Assembly (NCBI GenBank): GCA_019420945.1
Contig: JAHZGF010000064.1
Coordinates: forward strand, 17,973 to 59,437
DNA: 41,465 nt
Reading direction: 5' to 3'
Source: Clostridiales bacterium
GTDB taxonomy: Bacteria; Bacillota; Clostridia; Oscillospirales; Oscillospiraceae
Made by a program: the position numbers and the translations under genes. The notes below the pieces were generated by a model. It did no database searches. It had not been told where the DNA came from and saw nothing but the letters and a program-made list of their open reading frames with translations. Below, piece by piece: positions 15,914 through 24,704 of the stretch; within the stretch, counting starts at the first letter, position 1, and each line of letters begins with the position of its first letter.

Positions 15914-17668
15914 TTAATTTGCGGGGGCGATATGCCAGTCTTCCCATAGGTCGCCCGAAATCCGAATGGAATCCGTTAGGTTCATGGACAGCATGCCTGC
16001 CGGCGTCCAGCAGTCCAGGAGCCAGGTGTACGGCGTATAGCTTCCATCGGGATACCAGATGGGGGTGAAATGGGTCGGCCTGTTATATGTGCTGTAGGGA
16101 TTATTCTTGAAGGCGAAGGCGGAGCGTTTGCCGCTGACGCTTCGATCCAGAAGCCGCCAGAATCCTTCGTAGTTGAACTCCGGGAAATAGGTCACGGCAT
16201 TTTGCGCCGCAGTCACGGCAGAGCTCTGGGTCGTGCTGACATTGGCAGTCACAGTCTGCTGGATGCCGTAACCGCTTTTGGCGGTCGTGGCGCTTGCTGT
16301 GGGGGACATGCTATCCGGCGTAATGGCCATGGAAGCCGACAGGCTGGCGGAGTAGCCGCTATAATCAAACTCCCACCAGCCTTGATCCTCCCACCAGCCG
16401 TTGTCCACCCAGTGGTACCAGCGGTCCGTGTGGGATTTGCCCTCGCTGTCCGTCCACCGGTCCGTGTGCCAGCACTTCTCCCAGTTTTCAACCCACACCC
16501 AATTCTCCTGCCACCAGGGAGACCAGATGCCCCAGGAGGCAGAGGTCACTTCCTCTTTCTCCGGGATGCTCACCAGGGTAAAGTCATCGTTTCGGTCATC
16601 GGCCACGGGATTGGGGGGATCGTTCCCGTCCAGATCAACGATATTGGCAGTGATGGTGCTTTGGGCCGTGCCGCCGCCCTGGACTCGGACCCGGATGGTG
16701 CAGACACAGGGTTCCTCCGGCGTATGCCATTTCACCCAGACCAGCTGGCTGTCTCCCTCCGGGTAATAGACATTGCTGACCGTATAGGTGCTGCCTTCGA
16801 TCACAAACTGCACGGTGACCGGGTTGTCCGGGTCAGACTGACCGCCGGACACCTCCACGGAGGTGATCACATCTGTGTCCACCCGGTATTCGTAGTCAAA
16901 CTCGTCGATCTCCGGCGGCTCCAGCTCGTCGTTGAACCGGACAATGCCAATGCCCAGAGAGGAGATGATCTGGTCGTTGCTCACCTTGCTGGTGGTGCTG
17001 CCCGACCAGGCGGGATACCCCAGGTCTGCTTCCTCCAGAAAGATGGCCAGCGGCAGGTTCTGATGGGTCAGCGAGCCCATCCAGTATCGAAGATCACCGT
17101 CAACTGTCTTATCATAAAGGGCAGCTTCGGTTGCGGTCATAGCGTAGTTGGCGCCGCCGTAAACCAGGTATGCAATCGGCTCAATGACGATTTTATAATC
17201 ACCGCAAATCAGGGTGTCAAAATCCATCCCAACATACCCGGCAATGGCCCGAATGACCTGTTCATCCGTAAAATAACTGCGGATGGCATCAATGCTGGCC
17301 GGATAGCTGCCGGAGGAGATAATGCGGGGAAGGCTTTGGGCTGGACGTATGCAAGTATATCCGCCTACAATTGGCCGTAGAGATGCACCGCTGTTATAAG
17401 ATAGCTTGCTTATCTTTCCAAAGTGGATCACATTGGTACCCGGCATTTTGTTGCTCCAATCTATCGTGTTTCCTATGACCGCATGGCTACTTGTTTCAAC
17501 AACAGAAATGCGGACGCCGTCCATGCCGGGGTTCCAATAGCTGGTGGATGTTCCGTTGCCCAGATTGCCTCCGCCGCTATCAATATTCTCATCGCCAATG
17601 GCGTAAGCAGGCACAGCGATTCCCAGCATCAGGACGACGGAAAGAATAAGCGCAAGAATTCGCTTCAT
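15914..17668 (-). CDS. Large secreted protein with a Trp-rich region
   Basis: A 584-residue exported protein with signal peptide MKRILALILSVVLMLGIAVPAYA. There is no obvious cell-wall sorting signal or C-terminal anchor. Residues 379-432 hold 15 tryptophans in 54 residues in pairs and short spacings (PWW, GWW, DRW), with DRW..SEGK..DRW as an internal near-repeat. Residues about 265-345 look like an Ig-like beta domain. I recall a similar uncharacterised protein (Athe_2463-like) in related elements, but cannot assign a function. It may act as a surface adhesin or wall-contact factor for mating. The gene starts after the terminator at 17695-17735, with AAAGGAGG. Confidence 0.75.
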   Translation of the reverse strand: MKRILALILSVVLMLGIAVPAYAIGDENIDSGGGNLGNGTSTSYWNPGMDGVRISVVETSSHAVIGNTIDWSNKMPGTNVIHFGKISKLSYNSGASLRPIVGGYTCIRPAQSLPRIISSGSYPASIDAIRSYFTDEQVIRAIAGYVGMDFDTLICGDYKIVIEPIAYLVYGGANYAMTATEAALYDKTVDGDLRYWMGSLTHQNLPLAIFLEEADLGYPAWSGSTTSKVSNDQIISSLGIGIVRFNDELEPPEIDEFDYEYRVDTDVITSVEVSGGQSDPDNPVTVQFVIEGSTYTVSNVYYPEGDSQLVWVKWHTPEEPCVCTIRVRVQGGGTAQSTITANIVDLDGNDPPNPVADDRNDDFTLVSIPEKEEVTSASWGIWSPWWQENWVWVENWEKCWHTDRWTDSEGKSHTDRWYHWVDNGWWEDQGWWEFDYSGYSASLSASMAITPDSMSPTASATTAKSGYGIQQTVTANVSTTQSSAVTAAQNAVTYFPEFNYEGFWRLLDRSVSGKRSAFAFKNNPYSTYNRPTHFTPIWYPDGSYTPYTWLLDCWTPAGMLSMNLTDSIRISGDLWEDWHIAPAN

Positions 17669-17694
17669 AGAGGACCTCCTTTCGGATTTTTGGG

Positions 17695-17735
17695 CAAAAG
17701 AGAAGGCGCAGTCGGGATTGACTGCGCCTTCTTTA
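17695..17735 (-). terminator. Intrinsic terminator between pilus and transfer blocks
   Basis: GAAGGCGCAGTC (17702-17713) pairs perfectly with GACTGCGCCTTC (17720-17731) around 6 bases. On the minus strand the stem is followed by TCTTTTG. It lies downstream of the acidic membrane protein gene and so ends or attenuates the Tad-type operon before the secreted protein gene. Confidence 0.8.
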
Positions 17736-17745
17736 CAATAATTGG

Positions 17746-18333
17746 TTAGTTTCCGCCACCCATTGTGCCGATTTTATTACCGTTTTCGTATATATCATTT
17801 CCTTCGATGACGGTGTTCTCGCCGCTGTTCTCCACATAACCGAAGCCGGGCACATAGACCTGACCGGCGCTGTTGGTGCTTCCGGCAGCAGGCTCTGTTT
17901 CGGTGGGGGTGACTGTGGGCGGCTCCTCATAGGTGGGCGGCTCCTCGTCCTCGGTCCTGCGTTCCTCCTCCGGCACATCTTCTGCGTCGTGGTTCTCCGG
18001 CAGTGTCGAGGTTCCATCTGGGGCTTCCGGCTTTTCAGGCTGCTCCGGTTTGACCGGGTCGGCCTGGATGGTCTGCTCCAAACCGCTGGAGTCGGCGCCC
18101 TGGGCGGGATCGGTTTCGGATGCGTCCGGCACCTCCACCTGGATGTCCACATCCGTCTGCCCGTCGCTGTTGATACTCACATCCGGGTCGCCACTTTGCG
18201 CCGGCTCATCGGATACCACACCGGAAGGAATCTCGGCTTTGCCGCCAAACCGGGCGGCGATTCCAATCGCAACGGCCGCACAGAGCAGGCAGCCGATGGA
18301 GATGAGGATCATTTTCTTCGTCTTTTCTGTCAT
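17746..18333 (-). CDS. Membrane-anchored acidic, Pro/Glu-rich protein (DUF6550-like)
   Basis: A 195-residue protein with one N-terminal membrane segment (about 9-28). A long low-complexity extracellular stretch rich in Glu, Pro, Asp and Thr follows, then a short ordered end with VYVPGFGYVENSGEN and a Gly-rich tail. The pattern recalls DUF6550 proteins of mobile elements. It probably spans the cell wall as a stalk or spacer and could anchor the pilus machine. It is the last gene of the Tad-type block, with GGGAGG before the ATG. Confidence 0.7.
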   Translation of the reverse strand: MTEKTKKMILISIGCLLCAAVAIGIAARFGGKAEIPSGVVSDEPAQSGDPDVSINSDGQTDVDIQVEVPDASETDPAQGADSSGLEQTIQADPVKPEQPEKPEAPDGTSTLPENHDAEDVPEEERRTEDEEPPTYEEPPTVTPTETEPAAGSTNSAGQVYVPGFGYVENSGENTVIEGNDIYENGNKIGTMGGGN

Positions 18334-18419
18334 AGCGCATACCTCCCTTGAACATTTTTCTTGTTAAGTGGACAATACCACATCTTTTCGCGGAAGTCTA
18401 TTGCAAAGGAGAAACCTTT

Positions 18420-18953
18420 TTAGAAGAGCGGGATATACTTCGCTTCCGTGTGCAAAGTCATGTTGGCAGAGGGCAGAAGGTTTCCGAGAAAGCGTACCGG
18501 AACCTCCAAGTGAATCTCCACCACAGCGGTGTAACCCTCGCTCTGACCGGAACTGAGGCCGTTGTTCTCCAACTCCACAGACAAACCGGAGATTATGTAC
18601 TCGATCTCTCCGCCTGAACGCTTCTGGTACCCCTGTGCCGTATTTTCCAGGCCCAGGGTTTCGGAAAGCTGACCGTATACATCGCCGGTGTCGATGCTCT
18701 CATCCCAGCGGCCTGTGCCGTCCGGATACCATCCGGCGGCATAGCCCTCCCGCACGGCGTGGTACACATCGTCATAGTTGTCATTGACGGTGGAGATCAC
18801 TGCCTGCTGTGCGGCTTCCTTCACGCCCTGGGCGATGATCCATAACCGGCAGAATTCCGCCACGGCACAGAACAGCATCAGCAAGACCAGCACAATGGCC
18901 AGGATCATGGGGGCGCCCTCGCCGGAGCGACGGCGAAAAATAGCCTTTCTCAC
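18420..18953 (-). CDS. TadE-like minor pilin
   Basis: A 177-residue protein. After a basic leader ending SGEG comes a single hydrophobic helix (about 15-35, MILAIVLVLLMLFCAVAEF), then an extracellular domain. The short basic leader, the GEG step and the helix resemble type IVb pilins, so the pilus peptidase should cut after the Gly. It starts with GTG overlapping the previous stop (GTGA). An 86-base gap with no gene lies between it and the next gene; a weak promoter-like TAGACT-N17-TATTGT occurs there, but I do not rely on it. Confidence 0.75.
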   Translation of the reverse strand: MRKAIFRRRSGEGAPMILAIVLVLLMLFCAVAEFCRLWIIAQGVKEAAQQAVISTVNDNYDDVYHAVREGYAAGWYPDGTGRWDESIDTGDVYGQLSETLGLENTAQGYQKRSGGEIEYIISGLSVELENNGLSSGQSEGYTAVVEIHLEVPVRFLGNLLPSANMTLHTEAKYIPLF

Positions 18954-19345
18954 TTCCAGTACACCTCCGACTTTCCTGTGGCCTCCGCAGTCAGCGTAAT
19001 AGGGAATGAGCCCAGCCCCCCGAAGAGGCCGATATCCGTTTCCAGCGTCAGGGTCACAGTGACCTCATCGTTGAGTTGGATGCGTCCGGTGGCGGACCAC
19101 CGGATGTCAGGGTCAAGCCCGGTGCTGTCGGTAAGCGCCGCCGCACGGCGAGTGGTTTCCGTACCGACCCGGCCGGCAATTTCCGCCTCACGCACCAGCT
19201 CCACGGCATAGGTGTCCAGCTGCTGTTTGGTGATATAGACCGGCAGCACACGGACCACCAGCGCCAGCACCAGCATGGCGCATACCACCAGGACGCAAAC
19301 ATCGATATAGCCTTCGCCGGAGCGCCGTTTCAGTAATTTTCTCAT
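18950..19345 (-). CDS. TadE-like minor pilin (DUF4320 type)
   Basis: A 131-residue protein beginning MRKLLKRRSGEGYIDV and followed by a hydrophobic helix (about 15-35). The external domain contains strands such as VTVTLTLETDIGLF. The leader shares SGEGYID with the main pilin's AGEGYID, supporting processing by the same peptidase. The frame is open further upstream, but AAAGGAGG is spaced correctly for this ATG. It overlaps the next pilin-like gene by 4 bases. Confidence 0.8.
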   Translation of the reverse strand: MRKLLKRRSGEGYIDVCVLVVCAMLVLALVVRVLPVYITKQQLDTYAVELVREAEIAGRVGTETTRRAAALTDSTGLDPDIRWSATGRIQLNDEVTVTLTLETDIGLFGGLGSFPITLTAEATGKSEVYWK

Positions 19346-19356
19346 GGCGACCTCCT

Positions 19357-20229
19357 TTAGAACAGGCTCCCCAGGGAGTTGACGATCTGGTACACGATGA
19401 TGACGATATAGGTCATCATAAAGCACAGGAGCATGATAAAGCTGAATACCCGGATCTTGGGCGGGATCTTGGCGGCCTTGGCTTTGAGCCGCTGCAGCTC
19501 CTGTGCTTTCAGATCATGGGAGAGCATCTGAAAATACATCCTGCCATCGTCGCCCCGGAGGATGCCGATGAGGCCGCGGACGATGTCTGAAATGATGGCT
19601 GAGCCCATTCTGGCCTCAAAGCGGATGAGCGCCGCCTCGTAAGAGGAGGACCGCATATCCGCAGTCAGCACATCCAGCTCACGACCAAAGTCAGGCCCGG
19701 CGTGTTTCTTGTAGTTTTCCAGAATCCGCAGCACATCCCGGCTGGCAGCCAGCTCCTGATGGATGGTGGCGACGAACCGGGGCAGCTCGCCTTCGATCAG
19801 TTCCATTCTGGCCTTGACCAGCTCGTCAGCACGGCGGCTCTCCTTGAACCAGGTCAGAACGGCCAGCACCACGATGAGGGGGCTCAGGATGGGCAGGATC
19901 AGCAGGCACGGGATGATGCCGAGCAGGATGAGGCAGGGCTTCAGAATTGAATAAGCCGAGTAGACCTGGGGCGTCATATCCAACCCTGCCGCCGTGAGCT
20001 TGCTCTCCAGACGGCGGTATTTGTATTCGTCCATTCGGATCAGCGGAGCCAGCTTCAATGCCCAGCCGAGGATCAGCGCCTCCAGAGATTTGACCAGACT
20101 GCGTTCCCGCCGCCCAGCAGAGATGAGCGCCCGTTCCGCAGCCAGCCGGGGAATTTTCAGCAGGTCGGCAAGGACAAAATACAGTCCGGCGGCCAGTGCG
20201 GCGCCGAACAGAAATAAAAGTGCGCCCAT
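19357..20229 (-). CDS. tadC: TadC, pilus assembly platform protein
   Basis: A 290-residue inner-membrane protein with an N-terminal helix, a central hydrophobic pair (LILLGIIPCLLILPILSPLIVVLAVL, about 95-125), a type II secretion F-like helical domain (about 135-245) and a C-terminal helix pair ending YIVIIVYQIV. With TadB it forms the platform that TadA drives to extrude the pilus. The start overlaps a GAGGTGAGG sequence and follows TadB by 4 bases. Confidence 0.88.
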   Translation of the reverse strand: MGALLFLFGAALAAGLYFVLADLLKIPRLAAERALISAGRRERSLVKSLEALILGWALKLAPLIRMDEYKYRRLESKLTAAGLDMTPQVYSAYSILKPCLILLGIIPCLLILPILSPLIVVLAVLTWFKESRRADELVKARMELIEGELPRFVATIHQELAASRDVLRILENYKKHAGPDFGRELDVLTADMRSSSYEAALIRFEARMGSAIISDIVRGLIGILRGDDGRMYFQMLSHDLKAQELQRLKAKAAKIPPKIRVFSFIMLLCFMMTYIVIIVYQIVNSLGSLF

Positions 20230-20233
20230 TTCC

Positions 20234-21163
20234 TCACCTCCGATACTCGATGGGCTGCGTCAGCTTCACCACAAAGGCAAAGGACACGAATACAGCTGCG
20301 ATGCAGACGGCGATGACCATCTGGCCGGGGATGGTGTCCACCAGAGTGTGATACCAGTCCGTGTTGATAAACCGCACCAGCGGGATATTGATCAGCACCA
20401 GGATCGCCATGGTGACGAATTCCTTGCGGGGGCCGAAGACCAGATTTTCCAGTTCTCCGTTGACTACCCGCATATCCGACAGCTTGCTGACGATGGGAGT
20501 CAGGGTGCTTTTCAGGCTGCGGTCTGTCTGGCAGGCGGATACCGCCTCGCACCACTCCTGCCATACCTCGTTGTCGATGGCATATTTCAGGTCATGAAGC
20601 GCGGCGTCCATGTCCGGGTCAATGTGCTTGATGCGGGTGAGAAACCGCTGGAACACCTCCTGCACCGGGTGGTGCAGGTACCGGACATTTTCCTCCACCG
20701 CCTGCTGGAAGTTTTCCGTGCGCAGATAGGCGGTGGTGATGACCGACAGCGCCGTTTCCAGCTCGGCGGCCACATCCTTTTTGAAGCCTCCGGCCGTCAG
20801 CTTGACATACCAGAACGGCATCAGCATAAAGCCGACGGCCAGTACGGGGACGAGGAAGGCGTTCCCGGCAAGAATGGCGATGCAGGCGCCCAGGGCAAAC
20901 AGCACCAGAGATGCCATGCACACCATGGGGAATTTTCCCTCCCGCCCGGATGCGGCCAATACCGCCTGGGCTTCTGTGATCTCCCGGCGAAAGAAACCGG
21001 CCTTTTTGCGCTTGGTCGTCTCATTGATGTCCGCCCGGATGCTGCCGGGGGCGGCAGTCAGCCGGGAAAAGATGCTGTCGCTCATTTCTGCGGGGGAGAT
21101 CCCCAGCACCATAAAAAGCCCGGCGATCATGCCCACGCAGGCGATCAGTTGGATCGTTGTCAT
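20234..21163 (-). CDS. tadB: TadB, pilus assembly platform protein
   Basis: A 309-residue protein with the TadB plan: an N-terminal helix (about 4-25), central hydrophobic segments (about 80-118), a cytoplasmic F-domain with ELETALSVITTAYLRTENFQQAVEE, and two C-terminal helices. It partners TadC in the membrane. The ATG overlaps the TadA stop (ATGA), so TadA and TadB are made together. Confidence 0.88.
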   Translation of the reverse strand: MTTIQLIACVGMIAGLFMVLGISPAEMSDSIFSRLTAAPGSIRADINETTKRKKAGFFRREITEAQAVLAASGREGKFPMVCMASLVLFALGACIAILAGNAFLVPVLAVGFMLMPFWYVKLTAGGFKKDVAAELETALSVITTAYLRTENFQQAVEENVRYLHHPVQEVFQRFLTRIKHIDPDMDAALHDLKYAIDNEVWQEWCEAVSACQTDRSLKSTLTPIVSKLSDMRVVNGELENLVFGPRKEFVTMAILVLINIPLVRFINTDWYHTLVDTIPGQMVIAVCIAAVFVSFAFVVKLTQPIEYRR

Positions 21164-22656
21164 GCAGTTTCCTCCTTCCTCTGGATAAACTGCTCCAGCT
21201 CACCGTGGGGCATGCCGTTTTCGATGAACCGGCGCTGCAGGCTCCCGGACATCTCCTCACACTTCTGGTGATGTCCCTCGATGATAAAACGGTCGCCCTC
21301 CAGACGGTTTTCCGTGATGTTGTACTCATAGAGCTTATGAAGCCTGCGGCTTCCGTCTGGCAGGATCTCGCACTCGGAGATGTTGGTGATGCGGCGCTGC
21401 TTGTTCTCCAGCTGGCGGCAATAGACCACGATGGGATAAGCCTCGGTGACATAGCCCATGAGCGTATCGTCGGGGGTGTCCACGGCCCGCTTGCACAGGG
21501 ACACCATGCGCCGATAGGTACCCTCACTGGAGCTGGAGTGGATGGTGGTGAGAACGGCCACACCCACACGGGCGGCTTCCTGGGCAGCATTGGCCTCCGG
21601 GCCGCGCATCTCACCAACTGCGATGATGTCGGGGTTGAAACGAAGGGCAATGTCCAGCAGTGCGATCTGGTCGATGCGCTGCCGCTCATTCTCGCTGTCA
21701 CGGGTCTGGGTATGGACGACGGAATTGACCACCCTGCCGTTCTGCTCCCGGATGAGCTGAAGCTCACGGGAGCCGTCCTCAATGGTGAAGATCCGCTTGC
21801 GGTCGGGAATGGTGGACATGAGCCAGCCCGCCACGGTGGTTTTGCCGGAGCTGGTGGCGCCAGCCACACAGATGGACACGCCATAGCGCAGGCAGGCGGA
21901 CAGAAAGTCCAGCATTTCCTCCGTAGCGGTTCCGCTGCCCACAAAGTCCTCCTTGGTCAGATTCTTGGGATTGACGATTCGGATGGAGGCCGCAACACCT
22001 GCGTCCTCGTCCAGCACGGGGGTCTTAATGACCGAAACACGGATGTTTTTGGCCAGACGGGAGGTGATGATGGGACTGGCGTTGTCCAGCACCTTGCCGG
22101 AGTTCTGCAGCATACGGCGGATGACATTGGCCGCATGGTCCGGCGAGTCAAAGTGTTCCTCCAGCTTGACGGTGCGGCCGTCGGAATATTGGATCTCGAT
22201 GTCCCGCCAGGAATTGATGTCGATCTCCTCGATGCCGTCTGCAAAGATGTACTTGGTGAGGAAACCGTATTCGGCCATTTCCGTGTACAGAGCGTCCACC
22301 AGCTCGCCCTGCGTCATGCCGTCCACAGCCATTCGGTTGTCCTGCAGATACCGGGCGATGCGGCGCTTCATCTGCTCCTTGGCCTCATCCCCGCTGTCGG
22401 TAATCAGGGTGGCATAGGCGCCGGAGAGGTAGGACTGCACCTGACTGAGTACCTCCCCGAAGGGCATCCCCTCGGCCTGGGGAGCGAAGAAGACTTCGCT
22501 TGCCTTGGGGGCGACCTTGGCTTCCGCAAAGATGGACCGTCCGGTATCCTCCTCAAAGGCGATATCATGCACCTCGGCCGGTTCTGGCCTGGCTTCCACC
22601 GGGGCGGCGACCGGGTGCGCAGCAAATATGGAATTGCTTCTCTTGTCGCCAAGCAT
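21160..22656 (-). CDS. tadA: TadA/CpaF, pilus ATPase
   Basis: A 498-residue secretion ATPase that powers pilin assembly. Walker A GATSSGKT lies at 266-273, an Asp box region at IFTIEDGSRELQL, and the Walker B region ALRFNPDIIAVGEMRGPEA about 40-50 residues later. The N-terminal 60 residues are variable. The family is shared with type IV secretion VirB11, which is otherwise absent here, so this ATPase could conceivably also serve the conjugation channel. It overlaps its neighbours by 1 and 4 bases. Confidence 0.93.
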   Translation of the reverse strand: MLGDKRSNSIFAAHPVAAPVEARPEPAEVHDIAFEEDTGRSIFAEAKVAPKASEVFFAPQAEGMPFGEVLSQVQSYLSGAYATLITDSGDEAKEQMKRRIARYLQDNRMAVDGMTQGELVDALYTEMAEYGFLTKYIFADGIEEIDINSWRDIEIQYSDGRTVKLEEHFDSPDHAANVIRRMLQNSGKVLDNASPIITSRLAKNIRVSVIKTPVLDEDAGVAASIRIVNPKNLTKEDFVGSGTATEEMLDFLSACLRYGVSICVAGATSSGKTTVAGWLMSTIPDRKRIFTIEDGSRELQLIREQNGRVVNSVVHTQTRDSENERQRIDQIALLDIALRFNPDIIAVGEMRGPEANAAQEAARVGVAVLTTIHSSSSEGTYRRMVSLCKRAVDTPDDTLMGYVTEAYPIVVYCRQLENKQRRITNISECEILPDGSRRLHKLYEYNITENRLEGDRFIIEGHHQKCEEMSGSLQRRFIENGMPHGELEQFIQRKEETA

Positions 22657-23462
22657 CAGAACACCTCCTTGCAGATTTTCTCGATCTCCCGGCGAAACGC
22701 CTTGCTGTCCTTCATGGAGAGGTCATTCAGGAGCGTCCCCTCCAGATACTGCTCCTCCAGTTCCTGAGAGTACGGCAGCTTGAAAGCAACGCTGCCCAGC
22801 ACTTGACCGATACGGTCGGCAGCCTGCAGAGGCTTGATATTGGACGCAGCTTTATACTGCTTGTCCTCGTCCCAGTGCAGTTCCCGGAGGAGCGGGAGCT
22901 GGCTGGACAGGTACCCGATGGACTTCAGATCGCAGTTGGCCAGCCGGAGGACGCTGTCGGCCTCCATGAGCGCCACGGCGGAGAGGATGTCATTGGCGAT
23001 ATAGCTGGAGCAGTCGATGACCACATAGGGGGCGATCTCACGCAGACCGCGGATGAGTTCCTCGGCCTGCTGCTTGGTGCAGGCCGCGTAGGTATACTCG
23101 TTCTCGCCCTTTCGCAGCCCCAGTATGGTCAGATAGGACAGCTTTTTGTGGGTGGTCAGGTTGTGCTTGATGAGGTTGACGGAGATGCGCTGGGCCGCAA
23201 AGATGCTGCCCAGGGATTTATCGCACTCCAGCTCGGAGGGCGGGCAGATGCAGGGCATCATGGGGGCGGTCATGTCACAGAGCAGCAGCGCCACATTTTT
23301 CTTCTGGGAGGCCAGATGCTTTGCGATCTTCACCGCGGTAACCGTTTTACCGCAGCCGGGGCTTCCCCACACGGCGAGAACGCCACCGCCGGACTCCACA
23401 ACAGGTTCCAGTTCCTCCGGCTCCGTGTTTCGACGAAACAGGCTTCCTTTGATGAAGTTCAT
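22656..23462 (-). CDS. tadZ: TadZ/CpaE-like ATPase
   Basis: A 268-residue MinD/ParA-type protein with Walker A GSPGCGKT at 33-40 and the second-strand motif LLLCDMTAPMMP. TadZ proteins place the pilus machine in the cell. The deviant lysine of classic ParA (KGGxGKT) is replaced here by the shorter P-loop seen in many Firmicute TadZ proteins. The ATG overlaps the CpaB-like gene end (ATGA). Confidence 0.82.
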   Translation of the reverse strand: MNFIKGSLFRRNTEPEELEPVVESGGGVLAVWGSPGCGKTVTAVKIAKHLASQKKNVALLLCDMTAPMMPCICPPSELECDKSLGSIFAAQRISVNLIKHNLTTHKKLSYLTILGLRKGENEYTYAACTKQQAEELIRGLREIAPYVVIDCSSYIANDILSAVALMEADSVLRLANCDLKSIGYLSSQLPLLRELHWDEDKQYKAASNIKPLQAADRIGQVLGSVAFKLPYSQELEEQYLEGTLLNDLSMKDSKAFRREIEKICKEVF

Positions 23463-24289
23463 TCTCCAGCCGCCTCGCTCTCTGCGGCAGGATCAGCGCC
23501 CTCGCTTTCCTCGGTTTCAGCGCTTTCCGCATTTTCAGCGCCCTCCGCCGCCTCAGCCTCCGGCTCGGCGTACAGTTCCTCGATCAGAGCGTCCTGCGCC
23601 GCGATAAATTCATCGGCATTCTCAGGTGCGCCGCGGTAGACCAGGGCCAGATGCAGCTCGCTTTCCTGTTCCAGTCCGGCCAGCACCTTGGCCTGCTCGG
23701 TGGTCACCAGAAGCGTTACGGTAGAGGGAAGCTCTTTTTCATCCTCAACAGCCTCGCCGGTGTTGGCGTCGTAACCGGAGGAAGCGGTGACGGAGATGAC
23801 CTCTACATACTGCAGCTCAGGCGGGATCACGGTTTCGCCCATACCCTTGTAGTCGGCCACAAGGACGGAGACGATGTCTCCGCTCTCCAGCTTGCCGGAA
23901 AGGCCGGTGGCAAAGCTCTTGATAGTGACCGAGATGGCCTGTTTGTTCCCGTCCAGACTGTACAGATAGGCGTTCTCAGCGGCGGGCTCATAGGAGAGCT
24001 TGCTGTCCAGAATGTAGTCGCCCATCTTCAGGTCGGCGGTGGCATACTTGCCAATGACGTCATCCTTGTCTGTCATAATGCCGGAGGGCAGGTTATAAGC
24101 GCCCACCTCCACGGTCTGCACCATCTCGGCGGTGATCTCGTCGCCCTCCTTGATGTCGGCGGTGACGCGGACGATTTCAGTCTTCTCGCTGGCGCTGCGG
24201 CTGAACAGGGGCGTCACCCCAAAGCAGATGAGGAGCGCAAGAAGGATACACAGCACACCGACCACGGTGCGGTTGCGAAAGATTTTCAT
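23459..24289 (-). CDS. cpaB: CpaB/RcpC-like SAF-domain protein
   Basis: A 276-residue protein with an N-terminal membrane helix (about 8-28), a SAF domain (about 38-105, VTADIKEGDEITAEMVQ ... VIGKYATADLKMGDYI) and a second RcpC-like part to about 225. The last 45 residues are almost only Ala and Glu, an acidic tail of unknown role. In Gram-negatives the family works at the secretin; no secretin is present here, so it probably stabilises the pilus at the wall. Confidence 0.85.
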   Translation of the reverse strand: MKIFRNRTVVGVLCILLALLICFGVTPLFSRSASEKTEIVRVTADIKEGDEITAEMVQTVEVGAYNLPSGIMTDKDDVIGKYATADLKMGDYILDSKLSYEPAAENAYLYSLDGNKQAISVTIKSFATGLSGKLESGDIVSVLVADYKGMGETVIPPELQYVEVISVTASSGYDANTGEAVEDEKELPSTVTLLVTTEQAKVLAGLEQESELHLALVYRGAPENADEFIAAQDALIEELYAEPEAEAAEGAENAESAETEESEGADPAAESEAAGE

Positions 24290-24299
24290 ATGAGCCTCC

Positions 24300-24704
24300 T
24301 TATAAGAAATATGCGGGGATGAAAGCCACCGCGAAATACGGAACCAGCGGCTGCTTTGCCGATGCGCCCTCCCGCAGTGCCGGGATCACCCGCATGGCAA
24401 AGGAAACGAAAAGGAGCGCAGCGGCCATAAGACACAAGCCGGTGATTACCCGGTCAACTCCCAGAACAAATCCAACGGCGGCGGCTAACCGCCAATCGCC
24501 GCCCCCCATCAGGCCGAGACCTGCACAGAGGTAAAATGGGGCCATTGCCAGCAGCGCCCCCAAAAGGGAGGCGGGGCTGATGGTGATCAGCCCCGCCGCA
24601 GCAATGATGATACAGACGATGTCGCAGACCGTTCTGGTTTTCAGGTCATCCACGGCGGCATAGATGAGACCGCCGCAGAAGACCAGTGCCTGTACCCAGA
24701 GCAT
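24300..24704 (-). CDS. tadV: Prepilin peptidase (TadV/CpaA, A24 family)
   Basis: A 134-residue polytopic membrane protease that trims the Flp pilin and TadE-like leaders. The two catalytic aspartates are seen in AAVDDLKTRTV (D20, or D19) and in GGGD (D70). About four hydrophobic segments are present, the short form usual for Tad systems. The start overlaps the pilin stop by one base, so the peptidase is made with its substrate. Confidence 0.88.
   Translation of the reverse strand: MLWVQALVFCGGLIYAAVDDLKTRTVCDIVCIIIAAAGLITISPASLLGALLAMAPFYLCAGLGLMGGGDWRLAAAVGFVLGVDRVITGLCLMAAALLFVSFAMRVIPALREGASAKQPLVPYFAVAFIPAYFL

Noticed and set aside
18334..18419. Promoter-like TAGACT-N17-TATTGT on the minus strand before the acidic membrane protein gene
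   Set aside because: Only 4 of 6 matches in each box and the surrounding genes appear co-transcribed; too weak to annotate.
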